This document shows, in pieces, positions 1-11,700 of a stretch of DNA of 64,000 nt; within the stretch, counting starts at the first letter, position 1; each line of letters opens with the position of its first letter. Below the pieces are notes generated by a model, which was given only the letters and a program-made list of their open reading frames with translations, was not told the DNA's origin and made no database searches. Origin of the DNA: Ascaphus truei (taxonomy: Eukaryota > Chordata > Amphibia > Anura > Ascaphidae); assembly GCA_036426205.1 (NCBI GenBank), contig CM071587.1:496001-560000 (forward strand), read 5' to 3'. Made by a program: the position numbers and the translations under genes.

Positions 1-2232
1 CATTCTGGGTGATGAGGGGGGTAGCTGGCGGAGGAAGTTCGGGGGGGGGTTGCTTGGAGGGAGTTCTTGGTGGGGATTTGTTGGGAGGAGCGTGGGGGTG
101 ATGGGGTGCGGTGATTTGTTGGGGGAGCTAGTTCTTGAGGGAGGTATTTGTCTTGGGAGAGCTGTGGGGGTTGTGACACAGTGTTTGTTCAGGTGAGATG
201 TCCGTTGGCCGGGGTGATTGTTGGGGAGGAGTTCTTATGTGATGATGGGTTCTTGGGAGAAGTCTGGTGCGGGATTTGGCAGGGGGAAGGAGGTAGGGGG
301 AGGGGGAGGGGCGGGGGAGGCAGGGAGGGGGAGGGGAGGGGGGAGAGGAGAGGAGGGGGGGAGTACTGGGGGGGGTAGGAGAGCGGGGGGGAGGGGGTGT
401 GAGTGCGCGGAAGGGGGGGATGTGGAGGAGGAGAAGGAGCGGGAGGGAGGGGGGGGCCGGGGAGAGAGGTCGGGGGGCGGGGGGAGGGGGGTGCGCGAGG
501 ACGGGATGGGGGGGGAGGGGGGGGGGGAGGCATGAGAGGCGGAGGGGGGGGAGGGGGGGGAGGTTAGTTCTTGGGGGGGGGTGAGGTGGGCGGGAGGAGA
601 CGATGGAGTGGTGGGGAGGGGTGGCAGGGAGTTAGAGGTTGTGCGGTGGGAGCTTTCTTCAGTGATTTGTTGGGCGGAGTCTTGGTAGATGATTGTGGTT
701 CTTGGGAGAAGTCTTGGGGGGGGATGTGTGGGGAGTAGGGAGTTCTTGGGGTGGAATTTGTACTGGAGAGGAGTTCTTGTGGAGGTGCTTTGTTGGGAGG
801 GTTATTGGGGTTGTTGATTGTGTCTGGGCATGGCAGGGGTCTGTGGTGATGATGGGGTGCTGGGAGGCGGAGAGGCGTTCTTGGGGGGGATTGTTGGGAG
901 GCAGGGGATTGGGGGGAGGGTTTGGGAGGAGTTTGTGGGGGTAGGGATTTGTGGGAGGAGTTCTGAGGGGGTGATTGTTGGGAGGAGTCGTTCTTGGGGG
1001 TGATTTGTGGCGAGAGCTCTTGGTGGGATTGTTGGAATTCTTGGTGATGTTGGCGGAGTATTGGGGGTGATTTGTTGCTTGGGAAGGAGTTCTTGGGGGG
1101 TGATTGGTGGAGGAGTTCTTGGGGGTGATTGTTGGGAGGGAGCTTGCTTGGTGATGATGGGTTGGGGCTGTAGGACTTTTGGTGGAGGATTGTGTTGTGG
1201 AGCGATTCTTGGTGATGATGGGTTGGTGGGAGGACTTTGGTGGGATTTGTGGGAGGAGGTTCTTGGGGGGTGATGTGCTTGGGGGAGGAGGAGATTCTGG
1301 GCGGATTTGTTGGGAGGAGTTCTTGGAGGGTGATTTGTTGGGAGGAGTCTTAGGTGGGGATTTGTTGGGGAGGATCTTGGTGTGGGTGGATTTTGGTGAG
1401 GACGTTTTTGGGGGGATTTGTGATGGGAGGAGTTCTGGTGGGGTGATTTTGTTGGGAGGAGTTTGGTGATGATGGGTTGGTGGGAGGACTTCTGGGTGAT
1501 TTTGGTGGTAATTGTTGAGGAGGATCTTGGTGGATGAGGGGTTGGGGGAGGACTTCTTGGTGGGGATTTGTGGGGGGAGTTCTGGTGGTGATTTGTTGGG
1601 AGGACTTCTTGGTGATGAGGGGTGGTGGGAGGGACTCTGTGGTGGGATTGCTGGGAGGCTTCTTGGGTGGTGATTTGTTGGGAGGATTCTTGGTGATGAG
1701 GGTTGGTGGGAGGACTTCTTGGGTGGGGATTTGCTGGGATGGGAGGAGTTCTTGGTGGTGATTTGTTAGGAGGCCTTCTTGGTGATTATGGGGTGCTGGG
1801 AGGAGTTCTTGGGGGGGATTTGTTGGGAGGAGTTCTTGGTGGGGATTTGTTGGGAGGAGTTCTTGGTGGTGATTTGTTGGGAGGACTTCTTGGTGATGAT
1901 GGGTTGGTGGGAGGACTTCTTGGTGGGGATTTGCTGGGAGGAGTTCTTGGTGGTGATTTGTTGGGAGGACTTCTTGGTGATGATGGGTTGGTGGGAGGAC
2001 TTCTTGGTGGGGATTTGCTGGGAGGAGTTCTTGGTGGGGATTTGCTTGGAGACCTTCTTGGTGGTGATTTGTTGGGAGGCCTTCTTGGTGATGAAGGGTT
2101 GGTGGGAGGACTTCTTGGTGGGGATTTGCTGGGAGGAGTTCTAGGTGGCGATTTGTTGGGAAGCCTTCTAGGTGGTGAAGGTGGTCTGCTTGGAGATGAT
2201 GGCATATTTGGAATCATAAAAGGCACCCTTGG
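1..2232 (+). repeat. Gene A Gly/Leu/Asp repeat exon (coding minisatellite), error-rich before about 1700
   Basis: From about 1700 to 2232 one clean open frame encodes repeats such as [20 protein letters not shown], with units of roughly 27 nt grouped into a longer period that also holds DDGLVGG. It ends GIIKGTLG and is cut by a donor (GG then gtgagt) at 2233. Before about 1700 the same repeat (ttgttgggaggagttcttgg) is still visible, but the frame breaks constantly by single-base indels and a G-rich low-complexity stretch lies at 290-580, as in unpolished read sequence. Known: mammalian SPLUNC1 (BPIFA1) carries a short GGLLGGLLG segment at the equivalent place, just before the first BPI strand. 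This exon looks like a huge expansion of that motif. The acceptor is outside the window. Confidence 0.8.
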
Positions 2233-5200
2233 GTGAGTCAAGTAGTATTCTGAAGCACATTTATGATTTAAACATAAACATGATTTGTTCAGGAATATTA
2301 CAACCATGTATATATTTTTTAATATGTTGGCATCATTCAGAACTGTGTAATACATACGAAAGGAACCCATATAAGAGTATTTGGAGAAAGTATTTGTCCC
2401 ACATAAATATGGGGAAACAAGCAAGAAACGATAATGATCCCATCACATAATACTACATTTGAAAGGGTTCACTGTGTTAAATACTGTAGCACAATCCTTC
2501 CCCATATTTAAAAAAAAAATGTTTCTAGACCATTATGAGATATATGTACAGTAAGATGATAATAAAATAAGGTTCATGTGATGTAAGGAGGACAGAATCT
2601 AATAGGACTATGCAGCTTTGATGACTATTGATAGGTTTTCTCTCATGCTTTATTTCCCAGGTTGGGAATGATCGATCTCACATTCCCTCAGATTCAGATA
2701 ACACCCACAGACGGCATTGGATTGGAGGTGTTTTTGTATACAAGAATTGCCGTAGGGGGAGATGGGTGAGTCCTTTATCCTACAAAGGATACTACAGATA
2801 ACTATAGTGCTACCTGGTGGATATAGTGTTCAGTGTTTATACACAATAATAGGATCAAACCAGGTAATACAGAATGAATATAATGGCCCCTCTGTTGGTT
2901 GGCAGCTTGACCAGGTCAGGATCTTCCCTTGATCCTTTTTGAGTAGGGTAGATAGGGTATATGGTCAGCGCACAGTGGAGAGACGTAGTGGAAAAAAGGT
3001 CGTGAAAAACAAAGATTCAGTATGGGTACATGAGAACTTCGATCTCTTGCTGAATATGAAAGAGGGCTCAATGCAGCAGTATAAAAATAGTTATAATCAA
3101 ATGCTACTCACACAGCCCTGTGTGAGTCAGAGTCTCTTAATGGTATCTTTCGACAGCTGATCACTCCTCTTTGAAGGGTTTAGAACACTACTTCTCTCCA
3201 CTGTGCGCTGACCATATACCCTGTCTACACTTTATCCTAGAAACCCTGCACAATGAAAGTTCCCCATACGCTTTTTAATTGTAATTGTTAAGAATACAAT
3301 CTTTTATATTGATTACTTTGGAAAAACAGAAATGGCTTTGGTCCGTCAGTAATTTAGTCACATCTACAAACTATAATCCTTCTTAGACACAACAAAGAAG
3401 TCAAAGAAACCATATGGATTATGATGAATACTTGCTATGCACAGCACTGTATGCCTAGAACATTCATCTTTAGCCTCCATTCTATATAAATTGAATGGGG
3501 TCCTCCAGCTCCTTTGCATAAATATATTAGATGAACAGAAATACCATTCTGATGTTTTGTGTCACTGGAATACAAATCATTTTAGACCAGGTGTGGCCAC
3601 CTCCTGTCATCAAGGGCCACCAACATGTCATGTTTTCATGATATCCCTGCTTCAGCTCAGGTGGTTCACTCATTGACTGCGCTGAAGCAGGGATATCCTG
3701 AAAACCTCACACGTTGGACGCCTTGATGACTGAAGTTGACCACCCCTGTACTAGGGCCTTTCCTTGAATTTGCACTCGTTCAGTGTGTTACAGGACGGAC
3801 GGTTGTGTTTCGCCCTGCGGATTATGACGCTATCGGTACATTCATTGCAATATCAGACAGTGAAATAATAAAACAGCCTTAGATCTTAAAAGGTCCAGAG
3901 GCATATCTCTGGTTACTTTCCAAAGTCTGCTCTTACAGCAGCGACAAAGCTTATTTTAACACGGCTGGAGCCGCAACCCGCGTGAAGACGCGGGTTTGTC
4001 ATTTTTTTTCGCAGCGTGCCACGCGTCACTGATGCGCGGTCACGCTGCATCGGGTGCGTGTGCGCGTGGCGCGCGTGCCCAGGGCTGCCCAAAGGGAGCC
4101 CTGGTTAAGGGAGATGTGGGGATGGCGGTGGGGGGCCCGGGGGACCTGGTGGACCCGGAGAAGCAGAGGGGAGAGGCATCAATCGGAGAACCGATCTGAG
4201 AGGTTCCGGCTGGCGCGTGGGAAAATTCGGCGCCAGCCCGGAATCTGTCGTGGGACAAACCGGGTAAGTGTTAGAATAAGCTTTGTCGCTGCTGTATAAG
4301 GCGTTTGTGTCTTACTCCCACGTACCTCGCGCACGCGCCATGTTATGGAACCAATCCCAAATCTTTACCGATCAGCCTGTAACTGTATATTGATCTTTAT
4401 AACAGCATATCAATGTCTTCAATGAGGCATTATAAGTGTGGCACGTGCCACATAGACCATCAAAAAAGTGATATGTAAGTGACATCCTGTATTTGTAATG
4501 TGGGGGGGGGGGGCAGCTCATCCAGTTCTGGCTTTTGAACCCTGCAAGATGAGGGACCTCTTCAATGCTGTAGGCCCAAGATCCTTCCGTGCGCCAGAGA
4601 ATATTTGGATGGAGTTAATGGTTCTCCAGCACTGGGAAATTACTTATTAGTTATTGAATACTGTCTCATTAATACTCTGTAATTAATGATGCACCCCTCC
4701 TTCTCCACCTACCCTGGGAGAGGTTGCACCCCTGGAGTTACAATGGTGGGCAAAAGGGAGGCCAAGCCATATAAAGGGGCAATAGTTCATTAGATATTTC
4801 TCCAATTCTTTCCGCTGTCTGTACACATGTACTGTAACTAGTTCTTTTAACCAAGGATTCTTACATAAAAGGACCCCACCATAAAGTAATCACTGTTTCT
4901 TATTCAGGTTGGCAGGAGGTCTTCTGGGTGTAACTATTGAAGCCAACGTCACATTAATAGCCCAGATGGTGGAAGTGAATGGTGTACTCACGTTGGTGGT
5001 TAGAGACTGTGCAACTATTTTTACCGGCATGAAGATAAGAGGATTTCTGTGAGTAACGAGGTGTTATTACAAATTAGCAAATTAGCAGATGTCTGCATTT
5101 CAGTCGTGTGAGTCAGAAACAGGGCAAAAAGACAAAATAATGCCACTTCAATCCATAATGTTCTCCCCAACAGGGTATGTATTTATATATACAGTATATA

Positions 5201-5609
5201 CAGTATAAATATATATATATATATATATAGTATATAGAGCAGTTGGCCCTCCCAAAGGTTGTAGTAGAGGTTGGTGCTCGTCCCACAGGTATACGTAATA
5301 TAAATAGTGGTACCTGGATTGAAGTCCCACGGTAAAGAGACAGCACACAAGCATGAAATGTCCAAAAAAAGTGTATTGTGGTAAGTGGCACACCCAACCG
5401 ACGTTTCGGTCCTCACAGAGGGACTTTTCTCAAGGCAGTGCTATGAGAATGGTCCCTCCGTGAGGACCGAAATTTCGGCTCTGTGTGCCCTCTTACCACA
5501 ATACACTTTTTTGGACATTTCATGCTTGTGTGCCGTCTCTTTACCGTCGGACTTCAATCCAGGTACCACTATTTATTTATTTATATATTCCTGGATTGAA
5601 GTCCGATGG

Positions 5610-5651
<42 letters not shown>

Positions 5652-8117
5652 CTGTATATACAGTACATTTTGCCGGTGTGCAACAACAAGGACCACTTAA
5701 AATCAATATAATTATCCACCAGTCGATATATAGATAAGTGTGTACATAAAAAATCAATCTACATGTCACCAGTACAGGGGTGGCCAGGTTCAGTCTTCAA
5801 GGGCCAACAACAGGGCCAAGTATTAGGGATATCCCTGCTTCAGCACAGGTGGCTCAATCAGTCGCTCAGTCTTCGACTGCACAACCTGTGCTGAGGACTG
5901 GAGTTGGCCAATGAAAAGGGCAGCCATTTTGTTTTATCCCTCCAACATTCTACGAATGTCAAGAAGATGTCTGCAGATTGCTACATCATACAAAAGAGTG
6001 CTTAGATCAACTGTACAGGGAATGACAAAGGTGTACTGAACGATGACAACAGTATGGGTTTTAAAATATCCTGGGGTGTTGGGCATTGCACCGGTTTATC
6101 TATTAACTTACTGTTTCCTCGCGTTATTAGGGTGCTTGATATAGCAGAGGGGATGCTGCACGGAATTGCACCTGGTTTGGTAAGTATCCAGTTCACAGCA
6201 CATTTTGGACTCTCCGTTGCTGGTAGCCTGGGGGTTAAAAAGAGTGAAGTGTTTCAGGGCTCCAAGGGTTCCATCTGCAGGTTGGGAAACTCTGCCGGAA
6301 TGTATGTACAGTATGTATGTACAGTATGTAGATCTCTATATAGCGGCACTAATGTACATAGCGCTTCACAGCAGTAATACACGTGGCAATCATATAAATA
6401 ACAAGTAATACCAATAACAGAAAGTGGGAAGAAGTGCTTCAGACATAAGTGACATTTAGGAAAAGGAGTACCTGCCCCGAAGAGCTTACAATCGAATTGG
6501 TAAGTTGGAGGAACATACAGAGACAGGAGGAAGGAATAGCCCTCTGAAGTCCTGAAATCTTGTAATTCTTTTTAATCATGGCTATTAAAGGTACAGCTCA
6601 ACCCTGTTATAGCGCAATCCGTTACAACGCGAATCCGCATATAACGCGATGCAAGTGTAGCTCCCAATTTAGTATTTATGAACACTTTACAACCCGATTA
6701 TTGGTCTCTTAAATACTTTATTGTACAATGCATACAATTGTACATTATTTCTAACGCGATCCGCTTATAACGCAATGTGATTCTTTGAACCCCAAGGACA
6801 GCGTTATAAGGGGGTTGAGCTGTATCACTTATACCTTCCTTTTCTTTGTTTTTTTCTATGGGCTACCACTGTACCATCTTCTATTTCTGTCCATTGGGAG
6901 AAGGAGCGGCCCAGGGTCAGCTCCTTGTGACCTTGGGCAAGTCACTTTATCTCCCTGTGCCCCAGGCACCTAAATCATAGATCGTAAGCTCACCTGGGCA
7001 GACAGTGTCTGTTACATTCCTATGTGCTGCGTACCGCGCGCTATACTGTCATTGAGCCCTATTGGGAGAAAAGTGCTACTGTATATTAAATAAAGTTATT
7101 ATTACGGATAAAAGTGAAATCATTTGTAGTGTGTTCCGGTGTATTTTTATTTTTTCCTTAGCGGCCGCACTTTTTATTTACAATGAGATACTGACCCAGT
7201 TCTCTTCCATTCTGTAACAGGTATGTCCTCTTTTTGAGATGGGTCTCGGTCTCCTGAATACTGCCATTGGCATGGCTGGAGGTACGTTTTTCATATTAAA
7301 ACAACAAGACTCTACAGATAATAAGTAGATACAGAACTATTTCATGTTTGATAACAATTACAATATAGAGGTGCCCCAAATTAAGATGACTGGAGTCTTG
7401 CAAGTTAGCCCACTAACTGAATGGATTTGTTTCTCTGTTTGCAGGTCTTATCCCAGTGGACCTTTTCGGATCAGGTTCACCAGATAATTCTGGAGTGGAC
7501 AGCCCAGGAAGTTACGATGAGGGAAGTTCTGACCAATGGAACCCAGACATGCCTGAAGGATTCTTACCAGGAAGTTACGATGAAGGAAGTTATGAACAAT
7601 GGAATCCAGATATGCCTGACGATTTCTTCCCGGGAACTTACGATGAGGAAAGTTATGGACAATGGAATCCAGACATGCCTGAAGGATTCTCCCCAGGAAG
7701 TTACGATGAGGGAAGTTATGGACAATCGAATACAGACATGCCTGAAGGATTCTCCCCAGGAAGTTACAATGAGGGAAGTTATGGACAATGGAATTCAGAC
7801 ATGCCTGAAGGATTCTCTCCCGGAAGTGGTAGTATAGAAATTGATATAGGAGAATGGAATACAGACACTTTTGAAGTAGTTGTCCCAGGAAGTGACAATA
7901 AGGAAATTGATTTAGAACAATGGAATATGGCCAATTATGAAGCACAGGTAGTCTTTCCAGGAAGTGACACCATGGTGGACATGGATATAGAACAATGGAA
8001 TACGGACAGTTCTGTAGTAGAGATAACAGAAAGTGACAATATGAACATGAATGGAGGACAATGGACTATAGGCAATTCTGAAGTAGATATGACAGGAAGT
8101 GACTATATGCCGGTCAG
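1..8117 (+). CDS. Gene A: single-domain BPI-fold (PLUNC-like) protein with two repeat domains, clean copy, partial
   Basis: Exons supported by splice sites and phase are: the end of a Gly/Leu repeat exon (to 2232), 2661-2765, 4908-5048, 6131-6179, 7221-7281 and a repeat tail from 7445. The reading frame passes through every junction (phases 2, 2, 2, 0, 1). Seen: exon 2661 encodes a GLGMIDLTFPQ strand-like segment, exon 4908 encodes VVRDC, and exon 7221 starts VCPLFEMGLGLLN. These match the BPI-fold domain-1 pattern, in which the two Cys form the conserved disulphide. The 6131 exon is 49 nt where gene B has 64 nt, an in-frame loss of five codons. The exon that would start the rest of the BPI fold (compare [11 protein letters not shown] in gene B) begins IPVDLFGSGS and then becomes tandem repeats, so no second BPI domain follows. 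Known: BPIF proteins are secreted lipid-binding or surfactant proteins. The signal exon lies upstream of the window. Function is not known. Confidence 0.82.
2661..2765 (+). CDS. Gene A exon: first BPI-domain strand segment
   Basis: The acceptor is tatttcccag and the donor gtgagt; the length is 105 nt, identical to the equivalent exon of gene B (32289-32393). The segment reads GLGMIDLTFPQIQI, then TDGIGLEVFLYTRIAV. Alignment by eye with gene B ([14 protein letters not shown], then [17 protein letters not shown]) shows clear paralogy. Confidence 0.85.
2954..3222. repeat. Perfect 29-base inverted repeat
   Basis: agggtatatggtcagcgcac... at 2954-2982 and its inverse at 3194-3222 enclose 211 bases in the gene A intron. 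Probably a decayed MITE. The noisy copy lies at about 12828-13104. Confidence 0.65.
3588..3748. mobile_element. hAT-like palindromic MITE (GGGGTGGCCAAC family)
   Basis: Two inverted arms carry gatatccctgcttcagc and gctgaagcagggatatcc. The ends resemble caggggtggccaactccag. The noisy duplicate lies at about 13470-13622. Confidence 0.6.
3936..4294. mobile_element. GC-rich TIR element (CAGCAGCGACAAAGC family)
   Basis: The left end cagcagcgacaaagcttatt and the right end aataagctttgtcgctgctg are perfect inverted repeats, each flanked by TA. The interior is very CpG-rich. The noisy duplicate lies at about 13808-14166. Short open frames here are not genes. Confidence 0.7.
4908..5048 (+). CDS. Gene A exon: BPI domain 1 with first conserved Cys
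   Basis: The exon runs from acceptor ttattcag to donor gtgagt, 141 nt (144 nt in gene B). It encodes LAGGLLGVTIEANVTL and later LTLVVRDCATIFTGMKI. The Cys after an acidic or basic residue (RDC here, EDC in gene B, EKC in gene C) is the first half of the BPI-fold disulphide. Confidence 0.85.
5298..5575. repeat. Fold-back element with hammerhead-like centre
   Basis: The arms share caatacacttttttggacat, with GAAGTCC and GTAAAGAGAC, in inverted order. The centre, read on the - strand, is CTTGAGAA, then GTCCC, a loop, GAGGAC, CGAAACGTC, close to a hammerhead ribozyme core. The noisy copy lies at about 15168-15470. Confidence 0.6.
5775..5910. mobile_element. hAT-like palindromic MITE (GGGGTGGCCAAC family)
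   Basis: Starts caggggtggccaggttcagt and contains the tatccctgcttcagcacagg arm and an inverted, partly deleted second arm. Noisy copy at about 15627-15763. Confidence 0.6.
6331..6535 (-). mobile_element. LINE/SINE 3' tail, reverse orientation
   Basis: Reverse complement of the tail with ataaataa, gcgctatgtacatta and ttgtaagctcttcggggcag type sequence. A noisy copy lies at about 16190-16390. Confidence 0.55.
6594..6822 (+). mobile_element. Tigger/pogo-like MITE (CAGCTCAACC family)
   Basis: A 229-base element flanked by TA, with inverted ends cagctcaaccctgttata and ttataagggggttgagctg. Internal ATAACGCGATGC-type repeats. Six copies occur in the window counting the noisy duplicate. Confidence 0.75.
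6893..7110 (+). mobile_element. CORE-SINE (MIR-like core)
   Basis: Contains ttgtgaccttgggcaagtca followed by ctttatctccctgtgcc, the conserved MIR/CORE-SINE core, and ends in a TTATTATTA tail. A noisy copy lies at about 16735-16945. Confidence 0.7.
7445..8117 (+). CDS. Gene A terminal exon: acidic 21-residue tandem repeats, truncated by assembly junction
   Basis: After acceptor tttgcag the frame reads GLIPVDLFGSGSPDNSGVDS and then five units of about 21 residues of the form PGSYDEGSYGQWNPDMPEGF. Degenerate units follow (PGSDNKEIDLEQWN, then GSDNMNMNGGQW). The units are rich in Gly, Ser, Asp, Glu and Pro with one Trp each and no Cys. The match to the second copy stops abruptly after gactatatg at about 8117. 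The 11 or so codons after it, to a stop at 8149-8151, do not resemble the repeat and are probably junction artefact. The true C terminus is at 18780. Confidence 0.78.
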
Positions 8118-8700
8118 ATCGGGAAATAATAAATATGGTGGTATTCTATGAATACGTTAAGGTGAAATGGCTAGTTGGTTTAGTATGACGATGATGCTGC
8201 AAAGTGACTTCTAATTACATAATTGGGTGTACTATTAAGGAGGGGAAAAGTGACTGGGAAATCACCTGGTTCACTGGAGTTTATGAGGATCAAGTTCATA
8301 CAATTTTCCCAAAAAGGGGTGATTTGGGTGGAGATAGGATGGGTGTTGGCAGTTGCTTTGTGGTGGTTCGAACTAAGGTGGTACAATACGAGCTTTTGGA
8401 AGTTTTTGATTTTGTGATGTTCCTCCTGGGGGTTGAAAAAATAGGGCTAGGGGGTTATGTCTGTGGAAACAAGTTGGAGAAACATCTCATTCTGCTAGTG
8501 CAAAAAAGGCGGGCGTTCTTAGGCTGGTGTCCTTGGTGTAAAGCAAATCGTTGAAGGCACCTAATGGGAAATAGTGGGGAAAATACAGTTTGCAGACGGT
8601 GATAATTTCTTCTAATGTAAAAAATAAGAAAGAGGGGGCTAAAAAGGTAAAGGCGGATTGTTGGAGGTGTTTGTTGAGAGGATAACAGGAATACTCTCTT
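8118..8700. other. Junction sequence of unknown origin
   Basis: No open frame, splice signal or repeat family could be recognised here. The stretch starts exactly where the clean copy of gene A stops matching and grades into error-rich Gly/Leu repeat DNA at about 8650-8760. I read it as the low-quality end of an unpolished long read, but cannot exclude real unique sequence. Confidence 0.4.
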
Positions 8701-11700
8701 GATGGTGATTTGGTTGGGATGATTACCATGAGGACGTCCTTGATGGTGTTTTTGGATGAGTCACAAGCAAGAAGGACTTCTTGGTGGTGTTTCCCTCGAA
8801 GGAGGAGCAGTAGGATATCTTGTGGTGATTTGTTGTGGTAGGAATTAGCAGAGACTTCTTGGGGGTGTGATTTTGGGAGGAGTTTATTGGTGGTGATGTG
8901 TTGGGAGGAGTTATATGTTGGTGATTTGTTGGAGATGAAGTTCTTGGGGGTGATTTGTGTAGCGGGAGTTTATTGGTGGTGATGGGTTGGTGGGGAGTAT
9001 TTCTTGGGGGTAATTTGTTGGGCCATGAGCTCTTGATGGATTTCCTCGGAGGAGGAGCACGCTATTTGGTGGGGATTTGTTTGGAGATTTTTGGTGGTGA
9101 TTTTGTTTGGAGAAGTGTTTTGAATGGTGATGTGTTGGGAGGAGTTTTTTTGGTGGTGATGTGTTTGGGAGACTCTTGGGGTGAATTTGTTGGAGAGTTC
9201 TTGGTGGTGATTTGTTAGGATAGGCTTTCCTTGTGTTACTGGGGGTGCTGTTAGGGTTCTTGGTGGGTGATTTTGTTCTGGGAGAGTATCTTGGTGGGAT
9301 TTGTTGGGAGAGTTCTTTGGGGACTGTGTTAGGAGGAGTTAATTGTGGTGATGGGTTGGTGGGAGGTTTCTTGGGGGTATTTGTTGGTAGGAGCTCTTGC
9401 TGGTGTTTCCTCAGCTGGGAGGGCATGATCTCTTGAGTCGGGGATTTGTTTGATGAGTTATTGTGTGATTTGGTTTGGGAGACGTTTTTGATGTGATGTT
9501 TGGAGTGAGTTTTTGGTGGTGAATTTGTTGGGAGCTATGGCTTCTTGGGGGTGATTGTGTTGGGAAGGAGTTCCTTGGTGGGTGATTTGTTAGGAGGCCT
9601 TCTGGGGATTATGGTGTGCTGGGAGCGAGTTTCTTTCGGGGGATTTGTTGGGCGTGTCTTTGGTGGGGAGATTTTTGGGAGGAGTTTCTTGGGGTGATTT
9701 GTTGGAAGAGCGCCTTGTGGGTGATTTGTTGGAGGAAGCTCTTGGGGTGACTTTGTTGGGAGGACGTTTCTTGGGGGTGATTTTTTGGAGGAGTTTCTTG
9801 GGGGTGTTTTTTGGACTGATTTCTTGGGGTGATGGTTTGGGAGGCAGCGCTTGGGTGATTGTTGGGAAGGGAGTTCTTGGTGGTGATTTGTTGGAGGCCT
9901 TCTTGGTGATGATTGTGTGCTGAGGAGAGTTCTTGGGGGGGGTTTGTTGGTTGGACTGATAAGTTCTTGGTGGGGCTTTTTGGGGGGGTTGGGAGGAGCT
10001 CTTGGGGTTATTTGTTGGGAGAGAGTTCCTTGGGTGATTTTTTGGGCGTAGCTCTTGGGGGTGGTTTTTGTCAGGAGTTCTACTGGGGGTGATTTGTTGG
10101 GAGGCGTTCTTGGCTGATGATGGTTTCCTTTGAGAAGTTCCTTGGTGGGATTTTTGGGAAGAGGATTTCGTGGGGTGATTTGTTGGGAGGAGTTTCTGTG
10201 GTGAGTTGTCTGGAAGGAGTCTTGGGGTTGATGTGTTTGGAGGAGCCGCTTTGGGGTGATTTGTTGTGAGGGAGTTCTTGCGTGGTGATTTGTTAGGCAG
10301 GGCCTTCTTGGTGATATGGTGGGCTGGAAGTAGTATCTTGGTGGTGGGTTTTTGGGAGGAGCTCGGGGGGGGAGTTCTTTCTTTTGGGGGAATATTGTTG
10401 GTATGAGCTCTTTAGGGTGATTTGTTGGGAGAGGTCTTTGGGGGTATTTGTTGAGGAGAGCTCTTGGGGTGATTTGTTGTCAGGAGTTCTTGGGGTGTTT
10501 TGTGTAGGAGTTCTTGGTGATATCGGTTGTCTTTGTAGAAGTTCTTGGTTGGTATTGTTGGGAGATTCTCCTGGGGGTGATTTGTTGAGGGCCAGTCTTG
10601 GGGGTGATGTGTTGGGAGATTCGTGGGGTGATTGTTGTGGGAGCTTGGTGGATGATTGGGTGCTGGGAGGGTTCTGGGGGTGATTTGTTGGGAGGATTTC
10701 TTGTGGGGATTTGGTTGGGAGGAGTTTCTTGGGGTGATTTGTTTTTTGGGGGAGAAGGAGTTCCTTGGTGTGATTTGTTTGGGAAGGAGTTTCTTGGGGG
10801 TATATTGTTGGGAAGGGGGAGCTTCTTGGTGGTATGTGTGTCAGGAGGAGTTCTTGTGGGGGGAATTTGTTATGGGAGAGTTCTTGGGGGTGTTGTTGGG
10901 GATGAGTTCTTTGGGGGTATTTGTTTGGAGGAGTCTTAGGTGATATGGTTGGTGGAGGGACTTATGGGTGGTGATTTGTTGGTTCCAGGCATTCTTGGTG
11001 ATGTATGGTTTGGTGGGCCAGGAGACTTCTTGTTGGGGACTTTTTTGGGATTCGTTATCTTTGGTGGTGATTCTGTTGGGAGGAGTTTTACTTGGGGTGA
11101 TTTGTTTGGAGTAGTTCTTCTTTGGGTGATTTGTTGGAGGCAGCTCTTGGTGGGGATTTATGTTGGGAGGCAGTTCTTGGGGTTGATTTTGTTGGGATGA
11201 TTCTTGGGGTGATTTGTTTTTGGAGAGTTCGTGTGGTGGTTGTTGGGAGAGTATCTTTGTGATGATGGGTTGGTGGGTGACTTCCTTTGTGGATTAATTT
11301 GTTAGGGAGGCATATCTTGTGATGATGGTTGTGGGATGACGTCTTGGGTGGGGAATTTGCTGGGAGGAGTTCTTGTGGTGATTTGTTGTGTAGGACTTCT
11401 GGTGATGATGGTTGGTGGGAGGACTTCTTGGGTGGGATTTGCTGGGAGGAGTCTTGGTGGTGATTTTTGGGAGTGACTTCTTGTGATAGGGGGTTGGTGG
11501 AGGAGGACTTCTTGGTGGGGATTTGCCGGGAGAGTTCTTGTGGTTGAATGTGTTAGGGGCAATTCTTGGTGATATGGGTTGGTGGGATACTTCCTTGGTG
11601 GGGACTTTTTGCTGGGAGGAGTTCTTGGTGGTGATTTGTTGGGGAGGCATTCATTGGTGATGCATGGGTTTGGTGGGAGGACTTCTTGGTGGGGATTTTT

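Noticed and set aside
189..584. Gly/Arg- or Pro-rich frames at the window start
   Set aside because: Low-complexity G-rich, indel-rich sequence that looks like read error. No unique coding content.
1786..2424. Minus-strand Pro/Ser/Lys frame (SPPRTPPNK repeats)
   Set aside because: Antisense shadow of the Gly/Leu coding repeat, with no splice or BPI context.
3996..4299. Basic or Gly/Arg frames near 4 kb
   Set aside because: They lie wholly inside a GC-rich TIR element and are interrupted in the second copy.
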